This document shows, piece after piece, positions 23,521-35,238 of a stretch of DNA of 64,000 nt (position 1 is the first letter of the stretch; each line of letters begins with the position of its first letter). The translations under genes and the position numbers were made by a program. The DNA is from Chrysomallon squamiferum (taxonomy: Eukaryota; Mollusca; Gastropoda; Neomphalida; Peltospiridae), in NCBI GenBank assembly GCA_012295275.1, contig CM022679.1:12735415-12799414 (forward strand). Direction: 5' to 3'. The notes beneath the pieces are model-generated. The model had not been told where the DNA came from, made no database searches, and saw nothing but the letters and a program-made list of their open reading frames with translations.

Positions 23521-25079
23521 CAGCACTTTTTATTTTTCAGAAATTATTCATCATATCATCAACTATTCCTTCTGTAATCTGACCTTTCCACTAACTGTGT
23601 TGGTAACAAACTAAGTACTTGCATCGAATTACAAATAACAAATAAGCAGTGCACATATAAACTGATATGTATATATATCACATTCATTCCGCTGTAAAAC
23701 CGACTTGCCTGTTATCAGAGGTCAACAAAAACATAGCTCAGTACAACTAATTTATTGCTTCAGTATATTATTTATATATTAGGTACAAACGGTAGATGCT
23801 GTCATTAATGCGAGCATTGTGTCTCTGTTTACAGTGCCCCTATGTGTTATTGTAACCTGGAATACACAAAAATGATTACTTTGGTTTTCATCAATAATAT
23901 ATCAATGAAATATCACTGTTGTTATATCAAGGATCAGGAATCAATATATAAGAATTCCTCTCTAATCTGCAATCACTGATCAGTGACAAGGTCAGAATCA
24001 CGACCAGTGGGAACTGTGTTTGAAATTTTGATAAACAGAAATCACGTAACATTAAAAAACAAAACAGCATGGTGAGAGTCAACTAAAAGAAATTATCTCA
24101 GTTACAAGTTAAGGAAAATTGTTTCTGATTATTTTTCATGTTTCATATTTCTTTGTTATCTGTTTTTTGAACACCCTACAAGAAAATGATTTGGACCTTT
24201 TAACAGACTAACAAAAAGAAATATATTTTTTTATTCATTTTGATTTATTTTTATCTATTTTCATCAAAATTTTTTTATCAATTTATGTTAATTCATTCTT
24301 TATCAAAATTTTCATTTTTGTTAATGATTCTTTGCAATTTTCATTTTTTACCTCTTTTTCTTTCTTTTTTTTTTTTTTTTTTTTATTGAGATGAAGAATA
24401 AGAACAACTTTTAACCATAAGCAAATACTTTAATTTGTGTCAATTTCTTCAACGTAAATAAAATAAAATAATACAAGACACTCTTGCTATTTTTAAATTT
24501 CTCAGTCTAAACCAGAACACTTTCAAACAATCCAAGATTAAAGAATTTAAATGCATTTTACTTTTGTTTATTCAGATGAAAAATAAGAACTTTTAAGCAT
24601 AACAAAATATTTTATTTTTATCCCATATTGTCATCTAGAACACTTCTAAAATTTCTGCTGGATCTAAAACTGTATTCCAATAAATCATGCTAATGTAACT
24701 TCCAGGTTATTTTAGTTAATTTTATTTAACTCAGGTAGACTTTAAGTCTTCTCTGGTAACAACAATCCATTTATATATAGCTTCCACAATTATTTTGTAT
24801 ATACATAAATCAGTTCAACCGAAAAAACATAAATAATTATCATAATCTTTATTAATGGTAAAAATTAAGCTTTTCATTTTTATGTTTTGTTTCAAGTCTA
24901 TTTTAAATCTTTCTTTCTTTGGTTTTGTTTATTGTTTTCTTTTAAATAAAATTTCCTGTTTATTTTTATATTTTTAATTATGGATTAGCTTACTGCCATT
25001 TTCTACAACAATGTATTTTGTATGTGTACTGACTGGAATGAATGATTGTTTACATCACATGAACAAAAAGGTATTTATG

Positions 25080-25252
25080 GATGATAAATGTCTATGTATG
25101 TATGTATTTAAATATAGCATGTATGTATGTAATTGCATATTAACATGTGTATGTATGTACTTGTGTTTCTCTGTAGGTAAACATGTATGTGTGTGTTTAT
25201 ATGTAAATATATTCATCTGTCTGTCTCTCTGTCTGTCTGTCTGCCTGTCAGT
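25080..25252. repeat. GTAT and CTGT tetranucleotide block
   Basis: TATGTATGTATG repeats, then CTGTCTGTCTCTCTGTCTGT near 25217-25245. Confidence 0.88.
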
Positions 25253-25550
25253 CTACCAATACAGACACTAATATAGAAATGTGCACATTTTTCTTCAAGT
25301 GAAGACTGAGATAAGTGAAAGAAATAAAACCGGAGCAGGGAAATGTTTTACAGTGATAGATTATCTTGTAATCTTCTGCTTTCTCGGTAAACAAAATTAA
25401 GAGATGTTTTGGCACAAGATGTTTCTGATTATTACACATTTAGAGAGGGGAGACCCAAACCTGAATCAGGACAGAATCCACTGGATGCCTTTATTTATTC
25501 ACCTATAAAAACATGTGTAAAATGTGTTGTGCATCAGCTAGCAACTGTCT

Positions 25551-25710
25551 TTCAGAATAATGCCACAACACAACAGCACGTACTTCTGTTTTAAAATAAT
25601 GCCATATAGCATACCAACTAATGCCACAACACAACAGCATATAATAACATACCTACTAGAAAATGAGTTTTAAAACAATGCCCCAACAATAATCATTCAA
25701 ACCAATGCCA
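25551..25710. repeat. Short tandem duplication, 61-bp offset
   Basis: AATGCCACAACACAACAGCA occurs exactly at 25559 and 25620. Shorter AATGCC-anchored fragments follow at 25598, 25676 and 25704, so the block is a small decayed array. Confidence 0.8.
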
Positions 25711-26059
25711 AAATTTGATCCAGGCTTATTAAAAAAAATTCTGGTGCAAAAAAAAAAAGAACCAACACCATCAAATTAATGAAAATGTTTTTAATAAAAA
25801 ATAGCTTAGGTAAACAAGATCACTACAAAAGTGAAAAATGAATATGTTTGTTCATTAACCAGTAATTCTAAGACCATATGTTTCAATTATTGTGCATTAT
25901 AATTTATCTTTCAAAGACTAATAACATTAATATTTAAATAGACAGCACTTGCTAACCAGCAGATGTTTGTTGTATAATCATTGGCAATTTCAAGGTGATC
26001 AGATAATTTATGACTATTAAATTTAATGACTATCTAGTTAGTATGTTTTTAATACAAGA

Positions 26060-26625
26060 AGTGAATACTAGTAGGTAATGGATATCAATTTTAACACACC
26101 ACAGAAGGTAAGGATAACAGTTTTAACATATCTAATTAATATCACCAATAGTTTAAAACAATAGTTTTAATATACCTGTTAATACTAGTACATAATGGAT
26201 ATAACTAAAATGCATGTAGGAAACAGCATTAAATTCTAAATAACAATTTAAAAACAGCTACTTAATACCTGTTTGTAATGTGTAAATTTTGATAAAACAA
26301 AGCATTTACTTGTAATACTGTGTTATTATTTATATGTATTATGCATAGTATCTGGTTTTATTATAACATGTTAATGAATATTATACTTCTTTTTCACTTT
26401 GGTGTAAAGAAACAAATAAGGTCATTGTATTTACAAGTCATTATATTTGTTAATTGTATCTTGTTTCTTTCTCTCTTACTTTTTTTCTTCTTTACCTGTC
26501 TAATAATAAATAGCCATTTAAAAACTCATAGTTAATACCAGTATGTGACAATGATTGTTTCAAAACATGTAGTTAATACCAGCAGGTATTGAATGTCAAT
26601 TGTTTAATGCTAGCTGTTTGTTCCA
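26060..26625. repeat. Decayed tandem array, ~41-bp unit
   Basis: TTAATACTAGTA or TTAATACCAGTA motifs, followed by TAATGGATAT or a related block and ATTGTTT/AACATGTAG, recur near 26066, 26178, 26532 and 26573. The last two are 41 bp apart. The middle part (26280-26500) is unrelated. Confidence 0.6.
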
Positions 26626-26739
26626 GAATGTTTAACACTAATCCTGGACACGGCAATGATCCCTGGTTTATTGTCAGAGTGAGATGCAAAGAGAAAACTA
26701 ATGGCTTTACTAGCAGTTTAGGTACAGCTAATTCTTTTT

Positions 26740-26900
26740 AAAGGTCTGTACAATTGTACATGTGTATATAAGAGTCAGTATGGGGTGTGCTGTGTCTGGT
26801 ACGGTAATGTATATGACACTGAAGTGTAGATGTGTATATGCCTATGTGCATGTGTGTGTGTATGTGTATGTGTTAAATGTATGTGTTTGTATGGATGTAT
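26740..26900. repeat. TGTA/TGTG low-complexity tract
   Basis: Imperfect TGTGTATATGCC and GTGTGTGTATGTGTATGTG repeats, followed by a T-run near 26921-26933. Confidence 0.8.
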
Positions 26901-27232
26901 AATGTTAAATGTGTCTATTATTTTTTTTTTTTTGTATGCACATGTATACCATCTCACATAACAGTATCCATATGAATAAATGTTTGTATGGGTTTATGGG
27001 TACAGTATATGTGGATGTTTGTATTCATTTATCTACATATAAAAGATCAGCTTTTATGTGAATAATTAAAGATGGCCTATAGTATATACAAAGACCAAAA
27101 TCAGATGACTGAAATATACATCTTGAATTAAAGAGATATTTTCTTTCCATTTCTCAATAGCAGGAATAGACAAGTTCAAAACAATATAAATTAACCAACA
27201 ACTGAACTAAGTAACCGTCTTTCAGAAAACAA

Positions 27233-27258
27233 TTCACACCTTTCACAGGAGGTGTGAA
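27233..27258. promoter_or_regulatory. Inverted pair of T-box half-sites
   Basis: TTCACACCT at 27233-27241 and its exact reverse complement AGGTGTGAA at 27250-27258 are separated by 8 bp. AGGTGTGAA is the Brachyury/T-box consensus half-site. A further ACACACCT lies near 27277-27285. Binding is an inference from motif only. Confidence 0.35.
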
Positions 27259-27703
27259 GGCAAAGTGAATTAAGAACACACCTAATAAATATCTGTCTAC
27301 ACTGTATGAAAAATTGAAAAATAGGTGCTGGAGAATATGTGAAGAAATTTGCATCATGGGAACTGGTGAGAAAGAGGCTGGTGTTCATTTGACAGGAAGA
27401 AGTGGTGTGTTTCCTCACGAGGCCAATATAACCATACTTACTCACCAACGATGAATGAGAAAAGAAATCTATTGATTTTCACTAACAATGGAGAACTGAT
27501 AAACAGCTACTGTATATATATCTAAGTTGTCTCACTGCTTTAACTCACTGAATGACTGACTACATTTTCACAATTAAGATTTAGCACATTTCAGTGGCCT
27601 TTTTTTAACTCCTACAGCTTTGCACAGTGTAGAAAGCCAAACAAATTTAATAAAAGAATTTCTTAAAATTATTTAATATTCAAAGTATTTATTTTTTAAT
27701 TTT

Positions 27704-27704
<1 letters not shown>

Positions 27705-27734
<30 letters not shown>

Positions 27735-27737
27735 TTT
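27705..27737. repeat. (TTTA)n microsatellite
   Basis: About eight TTTA units, followed by TTTCTTTTC. Confidence 0.95.
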
Positions 27738-28440
27738 TTCTTTTCTTTTCAAATTATATCTCAGCAATTTTAAATATCTGAAAAAAAGAAAGCAAGATCT
27801 TTTTCTTTTTATTATTATTATTTTATTCCAAGAAATATGAAAGTACTGTTTGTTAAATAGTAAGGAATTAGTTTAATATATCCTATCATCTTTAATACAC
27901 TTGTACATATATAGTAACAGTAGTAATGGAATAGGTGTAATAAAATAACTTCACTGTCAATAGTGGAAACTTTAATAGCTCAGTCAGTGCTTAATATCTT
28001 CATTGTAATATATATTATGTAGTTATAAACCTATACTTTTTCTTTTCATGGTTTCAAATACTTCTTCTAAGAAGCATGATATTACAAATAATAACTATGA
28101 AACTGAAATAAAATATACACTCTGTTGTGCTAGTCTTTTTTATTACTATTATTTTAAAGTAAGAATCTTTCTAAGTAAATAATGAAGAATTAATTATTAC
28201 ACTCTCAAGTCTTTTACAACAAAAAAACAAAAAGAAAAACAAAACCAGAAATCACCCAACAAATGACAGTACATTCTTAACTTCTTTCTAATTATCAAAA
28301 TTACATATGTAAAAAAAAAACAAGAAAATTAAAAATATATAAAATAACTTCAAAAATGTTCCACGCACTTTTTTTTTTTTTTTTTTTTTTTTGAGCAGAA
28401 TAACTCTGAAATGATTATTATGCATCACCATTGCAAAAAG

Positions 28441-28600
28441 TTTTTATCTCCTGTATTTGATTTTGCAAACTCTATCAGATAGCAGTAATAAAAATGTATT
28501 GGTCTCTTGGGATGTATAAGAGTTAAATGTACCTTTCATGGTAAGAAAGAGAAAATTGGTCAGGAGGTTAATAGAGTTCTACGGCAGGCCAGACATGATT
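28441..28600. repeat. Diverged dispersed repeat, copy A
   Basis: Shares a collinear series of blocks with 29648-29805: TATTTGATTTTGC, GTAATAAAAATGTA, the pair GTTAAATGTACC/GTTAAATCTACC, TAAGAAAGAG.AAATTGGTCA, and TTAATAGAGTT. Identity is roughly 70% by eye over about 155 bp, same orientation. Confidence 0.8.
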
Positions 28601-28616
28601 GTAGCAATACTCCTGT

Positions 28617-28707
28617 GCACTGTTAAATACGTATCTATGGCTGCTGTGTGAGTTATACAAAGTATCACACAGGTATTAATACTCCAGCAGCCGTGTATTA
28701 ACTGTGC
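28617..28707. repeat. Imperfect inverted repeat, arms ~23-30 bp
   Basis: The left arm 28617-28646 carries GCACTGTTAAATAC, a 6-8 nt bulge, then GGCTGCTG. The right arm 28685-28707 carries CAGCAGCC, then GTATTAACTGTGC. The interior can pair further (TGTGAGTTATAC with GTATCACACA), leaving a tiny loop and a 13-nt bulge. Confidence 0.8.
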
Positions 28708-29297
28708 CATAAAAAATGTTATTACCCCCTATTTATTTATTTACATTACCTACATGCAAAATAAAACTTGTTTATTTTATTTTATTTATTTATTTATTTT
28801 ATATATTCTGACTTTTCTGTTCTGTATGATTTTTATAACTACCAAAGAAGACATCAATGAAGATTTATCAAGCTAGCCATCACACTTTTTCCATAAAATG
28901 TTTTTTTTATTACTGTTATTCTACTTTTAATACACAAAGGTGGGTTTTGGATATTTTTTTGTTTTTTTGTTTTGTTTGTCTGAAGTTAAATGGAACAGTG
29001 GTATTATTTCCAAATAACTATATCAGTAGTAATAATATTAATACAGATCATAACAACAGTAATGAATGTTGTCATTTTCCTTGATGTTGTCAGACAATTA
29101 TGGCAGTAGTAATAATAGCAACATCTGGAGTAGTAGACATCGTAGCAGCTGCAGCTGTAACAGTTGTTCTATTGATACTGGTGATAATGTTGATGTAGTA
29201 GTTATGCAGTAATAACAACAACAACAACAACCAAACTGACACAAAATAACATCATTAATATCTTAATCTTGGTTTTGCCATAATAACAATAACAATA

Positions 29298-29298
<1 letters not shown>

Positions 29299-29337
<39 letters not shown>
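29299..29337. repeat. (AAT)13 microsatellite
   Basis: Perfect AAT run, flanked by ACA/AATAAC-rich sequence. Confidence 0.95.
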
Positions 29338-29341
<4 letters not shown>

Positions 29342-29647
29342 CAAAACAATAATAACAATAAATATAATATGTATTATTAACAAACAGAAAAGAAACAAAA
29401 AAAAGTAAGAAGATAAAAATTATATTATATTATAAATAACATGTCTGCAACAGTGTTATACATCACAAAAAAAGAACCACTTATAATGGCTTTTTCTTCT
29501 TTTTTCCCTGCACCCATTCATTATCAATAGATTTTTATTACGTCTGAATTCAGATTTCTTGAAAGCTCTAGATTTCCTTTAAACTGTTTCAAGCAGCACA
29601 GAGTTTTGAACCTAATGAACAGAGGTCACAATTGGAATGGACTCAAC

Positions 29648-29805
29648 ATTTTTGTCTCTTCTATTTGATTTTGCTATCCCCTCCAGACACTTGTAATAAA
29701 AATGTAATAGCCTTTAGGGATTCGAGACAGTTAAATCTACCATTCACACTAAGAAAGAGTAAATTGGTCACCATTAATAGAGTTGTACAACAAAATGTCT
29801 GGCCC
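29648..29805. repeat. Diverged dispersed repeat, copy B
   Basis: Partner of 28441-28600, about 1.2 kb away in the same orientation. No coding potential shared between the two copies was seen. Confidence 0.8.
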
Positions 29806-30420
29806 AATGACTCTTTCTTGCTCTAAAAAGGCAATGAAAGAATGAATATGAAATTGCAGCCGTATTTGCAGAATTAGCTTCAGATCGAACCTGGTTAGTG
29901 AAAGAAGCACTGATTTTGTTACTATTATGTTGCAAACTTCTTAATCTTCTTTTTTTTTTTTTTCAGATGTTAAATAAAATTTAAAATAACATGAATTACA
30001 CATTTTTAGCAAACTTCTTATGAAAAAGAATACACTGCCCATATTTTCTTCTTCTTCTTTTTTTTTTTTTTTAATTTGCTTTTTCTTCCCTCATGTTTCT
30101 GCTTAGCTTCTGTCTATCTGTCTATCAGTCTTTGTGTTGGTCTGTCTGGCAATATTTATCAATATTCTGTAATATTTGCCACTTGTATATATCTTTATAT
30201 TATATAAGGAAATTAATTAATAACAATAATCTATTTATTTGGCCACCGAATACACCAGCTCTTTAAAAACCAATATGTTTCCCTTATTACACTTGTTACT
30301 CAATTCAAACAATACTGCTTTGTAATTTGTGCTCTCGTGCTATAACGAATTAATAACACAATTGTACATAATTTTGTAGTTATCATTTTAAAAAAAATTC
30401 TTTATGTTATGGCCATGAAG

Positions 30421-30510
30421 GGATGGGTAGTTGTTGTGGTTTTAGAGCATTCGTCTCAGGCAAGAAAGTAACAAATGTCCTTACTGCTCCCACTGGACCA
30501 TATCCCATTC
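30421..30510 (+). other. Weak tRNA-like (SINE-like) head
   Basis: TAG.TGTT.GTGGTTTTAGAGC followed by ATTCGTCTCAGGC resembles a tRNA D-arm plus anticodon stem as seen at the head of tRNA-derived SINEs. No proper B box (GGTTCGAATCC-like) follows. The block CACTGGACCATATCCCATTCC is repeated with two changes near 54360-54381. A degenerate SINE is possible but unproven. Confidence 0.25.
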
Positions 30511-31054
30511 CAAACAAAACTGATTTATGTCATTTTTCTTTCTACGAGGTGTATGTAAAAGATCATTTGCTGTTAATGATAAATGAAGCCAATGGTCTTT
30601 TGTCAGAAGATGTCTTCAAGAAATGCATGATTAATATACATTAAAACTGAAATTATTCACTGCTACCACCACCACCAATACCATAATTAATAATACTAAA
30701 TGAAATTTTAATAACAATATAGTATTTTTTTTTTTCTTCTACCACGAAGTATGTACATCTTCAAGTTCCGGCATCTCTCTACCCAATAAACAAGAGTAAT
30801 CAATATTTAATCAGAAGTTACACTGAGCCCCCAACAAGCTGCACAAATGTGAAATATCTGTGATGAGCAGTTTCATGTGATCATTCCAACATGGCCAATT
30901 ACACATTTACAATATGGCTTTCTGATTTGTTAGCATACGTGCTGATTTGCCAGTTCAGTCCAGACTTTAATTATGTGAGTTGTGGTGGTGGTGACTGAAA
31001 ACTTTAAACTGTGTCTTGAAACTGTCACAGTCTGAACATCTAAATAGCATTACT

Positions 31055-31064
31055 TTATTATTAT

Positions 31065-31096
<32 letters not shown>

Positions 31097-31225
31097 CTAC
31101 TGCTACAGTTGTCATTACTATTGTTGTTATTATTATTAATATTATTATTATTATTACTACTACTGCTACAGTTGTCATTACTACTGTTGTTATTATTATT
31201 AATATTATTATTATTATTACTATAA
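31055..31225. repeat. (ATT)n block with a 63-bp higher-order duplication
   Basis: TTATTACTACTACTGCTACAGTTGTCATTACTA-like units are repeated with GCTACAG at 31102 and 31165. Each is followed by GTTGTTATTATTATTAATATT. ATT runs connect them. A related GAT/ATC block follows at 31360-31412. Confidence 0.9.
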
Positions 31226-33754
31226 ACAGATAATATGGAACTGTTGTTATTGTTCTTTCTGGGTATTACTACTGCTACAACTACAACTACAATTATTATT
31301 TTATTTTATTTACACATAATGTTGTTGTTACTGTTGTTAATACTACCATAACTACCATCACCACTATGATTATTATTATTATTATCATCACCATCATCAT
31401 GATCATCATCATTTTATTGATTACTATAATATCCTTATATTAGCCAAAGATGGTTTCTTTAAATTATATGTCAAACATTATTATTATCTTTTTTTTTTTC
31501 AACCTTTCTGACACCAAAACATATTTATTTAGTAAAGATTACATTTTAAAACACAAATCATTTCTCACCATAAATAAAATAAGGAATTCAACAACTCTGG
31601 AATTATGTCCAAGTATCTGAGTTCTTCAATAAGGAGAGAAAAAGCAGATGTTTTATTTCTTTTTAGTCTTCATTTTCCATTCATCACCTCAAAATGGAAG
31701 CATTGCAAAACTGCTTGTAGCTAATGATGGTGTTAAATAATTCAAGCATTTTCATGAAACGTAACATATGCCCTTTTTAAACAAATGTTATTTTCACTTA
31801 ATAACAGCACTCACGGTATTTCCTTTTTTTTTTTTTTACCCCATGACAATCCAAAACTTAATTTGTGTTGTGATATAATCAAAACAAATTATTTTATTCT
31901 TCAAGGTCAGCAAATTAAACAAATTTGTGTTTAGTGCCACTTTTAACACTGAGAATAAGTTTAATTTTCAAAGCAAAAATAGAAATGTTATGTTTTAAAT
32001 AAAGAAAAGGTGTATCCTTATTTATTTTGTCAAAACCTGTTTTTCTTACATTTATTTATGTATTTTGTTTATTCTTGTTTAATTTGTACTGCTTTTTTAT
32101 TTATTTATTCATTTTATTTTATTTTATTATTTTTATTTTTTTTTTTTTTTTGTTTTATTTTTTTTTGTTTTGTTTGTTCATTTTATTTTTTTAAAACAGC
32201 TCATGTCATGTAAAATACAAATTAAAAATACACTTTACATTACAACACATTCAGACATGTTATATGATTTGTAAGGAGATCATTTCTAGATGTGTTTCAG
32301 CCATTATAAACTCATTCACCTTGCACGCTTATTCCAGCTGAGAGATATAAAATATATATATATTTCTGATTGGGTGAATTCAGATAGAAAATTGCTAATC
32401 AAAATATCCTTCCATCATTTGTGACGATACTTTCATGACGATTAAACGGCAGTATCTCATGGTCATCTTGTTATTACACAGGCCTGTGTACTCTTTGTAA
32501 GAGGAATCTTAAAGTACATTCATTTTCAAATGAAGAAAGAAGAAATTTATTATACAACCTTAAATTCTAAAACATCTTTAAGTACAGTTATGCAGCATTA
32601 TTCATCCTGTTAAAATAATGAAAGAAGACACTGCCACCATGCAGTCAGCTACTTGTTTTCAGCTAGCAGTAAAGTCTTTTATATAAACCTTTCCAATGGC
32701 ATGACAGCTCATATCAAGAAGACTTTGATAAATCAGCAGGGATCTGGCTAGCATAGAAAAAAAAACCCAGTGAAAGCCCAATAAATTTTCATTTTAGTAT
32801 CCTAGGGAAGAATCTACATATTAATACCTTTCAGAAAAGAAGAAGAAAATCTTTGCATGTTATGATACTATTTATTAAAAGGGATTAAGTATATGTTTAG
32901 ATCAGTTGATCAATATGTTAGATGGATTGTTAAATGGATCAATCTGGCAAGATGGTGAAAATGATACACTGGAAAATGTACAAGGAGGTGTGATTTGTGA
33001 AGAAAATAAATCCCCACATCAGAAAAAACACAAACTATTTATTTACTGTGAATGAAGACAATGATATGATACCAGACGATCAATGGATCCATTCCTAAAC
33101 ATGTATAATGTGAATTATTCAAAACGTTAATAAAATGTATTCTTACTGTTGTAATCATTTTATTTTCTTTTTGTTGCTGTTTAGTTTTTGTTGTTATTTT
33201 TTGTGTGTTTTGTTTTGGTTTTTTATTTTAATTTCTTTAATTTTCCTTTTTACCTTTTACAATTTCACCACATCATTGTGAAGTAACAAACAGCCATTAC
33301 ATTCTGAAAGACACATGCACAGACATAATTACACACATACATACAAGAGGAATTCACGCTGTGCACACTAACAGCTATAAATCAAACTGACTAGTTTAAC
33401 AATAATGCTTTGTGATCCATCACTATGAATTATGATCACAGAAAGTTTTTAACATTTTAACAGTATTGAAAACACTCCCAAAAACAAAAATGTTCTTTTG
33501 CCACTCATGATGAATTGATCACAACAGCAGAACTTAAAAGTGAATTTCACTGCTCAGTGATTTATGGGATGGTATGACATGATGTGCATGACTATTGCTG
33601 AAAAATATGGCAGTTGTGAAAAATATATATTTATTGATTCAGCGTAAAGCTTCTTCATTCATCTGAAGAAATTCATTTTGAAATCAACGTCATTAATATA
33701 TATTTTTGGTATTTGACTGCATTCATTTAAAATAATAATAATAATGAGAATAAT

Positions 33755-33860
33755 GATGATAGATAGATAGACAGGTAGGCAGACAGATAGTCAGACAGTC
33801 ATACAGGTAAGTAACTAAGTAGAAATGTCACCAGACTGACACACAGATAGACAGACAAAC
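33755..33860. repeat. GATA/GACA tetranucleotide block
   Basis: ATAGATAGATAGACAGGTAG and CAGACAGATAGTCAGACAG patterns, with a late echo ACAGATAGACAGACAAAC near 33842-33859. Confidence 0.88.
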
Positions 33861-34489
33861 ATATGGTGACTTGTTTTATTCTCCTCATTAGTAAAATGGA
33901 CATCGACATCTTTAAGAAAAATAATATAACTCTTTTATTCCTTTCTTGCTAAAGACACGCTATAGAAAAAAATATATAGTTTGTTATATTTCTTCTAACA
34001 AGGAGACAATAGAAAAAAATGGACCCCACTAGCTTTTGCCCTTAAACTTAATAATTTAAACTGTAAGGTGTGAACATGTTTGGTTTCTTTTTGCTGCTCT
34101 CACAGCCAGAGAAATCTAAGCCAGTCTAAGTGGTGACCTCAAAGGCCCAGACTGTCTTATCTGCAGAGGAAAGAGCTCTGACAGTTTCTGTTTTTATTTT
34201 ATAGCCAGACCTCCTGGCAATACACAACTTTTATTGTGAGAGTGAGAATATCTCCTCCAATCAATTGTACAGGACAAGTGAAAGGGAATGAACACAGGAA
34301 CACGCTGTCAGTATGACAAATATTTGTGAATGTCTTTGGAAATGATTTTCCATCATGGATTGATAGACAGACAGTGATGGTGTTCACTCTCCACAGCCCA
34401 GACTGCAGCAGGAAAGCAGCTCTTGTAATTATATCCCAGGAGATGAGAGAATGGCTGAGAGTTCTTCTGTGAGTCACAGAATTCTGAAG

Positions 34490-34760
34490 AATCTACGGTT
34501 TAGAGTGGTCTTAACAGTTCTGAGCGAATCTATAGCTTTGTGCAAACCTGCAGCTTTGAGTGTTTCTGTAATTTTGAGTTAATGCACACCTCTGAGCAAA
34601 TCCATGGTGAACTTAAATATTTCAGTGACAATACGATTTTAAGCAAATTAACAGCATTCACTGAAATTACCTTTTAAATATCTCCATGAATCTGCTGTTT
34701 TAATAAACCTGCATTATAAGCTGAATCTATGGTTTTGAGTTAATCTCAACTTTTGATGAA
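34490..34760. repeat. Decayed minisatellite, 18-bp unit, about 15 copies
   Basis: The sequence can be cut into consecutive 18-mers near the form AATCTATAGCTTTGAGCA. Clear units start at 34509, 34527, 34545, 34563 and 34581 with no gap. Poorer copies continue through 34599-34700, and two good ones end at 34742-34759 (AATCTCAACTTTTGATGA). Stops in the frames rule out a coding repeat. Confidence 0.75.
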
Positions 34761-35217
34761 CAGCAGTTGTGTTTATATAACAAGATATGCTTTATAACAT
34801 TAATTATAGATTTTGAAGTAAAATTATGTGCAATATAATGTGTATGTTACACATCTCATAACATCTGATATGTCCACATCCAAACCTAAGGTTCATGCAT
34901 GCATCACAATAACCAAAGCTGACAAGCTGTAGTCTCTAAAAAGAAAAACAAATAATAATGTGTACTCAGATGTCTTTAAGCTAATATTTTCTTGATCTAA
35001 TGAAAAAAAAAGAATGGACTGAAAAATCCATTAACGTATTTATCTCTTCATTTAACAAGGTCTGTAAGATTTTCTTTTATGCCCATCTAATTCTAGACTT
35101 TTTCCCCTGCATTCAGATTATTATGTACTAATAGAATGAAACTGGAATTATATATATATATAAAAGAAAGAAAAAACAACAACAAATGAAACAAGATTTT
35201 GTTTTGTGTATGTGTGT

Positions 35218-35238
35218 GGGTGTGGGTGTGGGCGTGGG
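35218..35238 (+). other. Canonical G-quadruplex motif
   Basis: Four GGG runs at 35218-35220, 35224-35226, 35230-35232 and 35236-35238 are separated by 3-nt loops (TGT, TGT, CGT). The G-rich strand is the template strand of the PKC transcription unit. Strikingly G-rich for this AT-rich window. Confidence 0.9.

Noticed and set aside
23974-23985. 12-bp palindrome CACTGATCAGTG next to AAGGTCA
   Set aside because: Short palindromes are expected by chance at this length. The nuclear-receptor half-site alone is weak.
31016-31225. Poly-Leu frame that could look like a membrane peptide
   Set aside because: Translation of (TTA)n; no real transmembrane gene.
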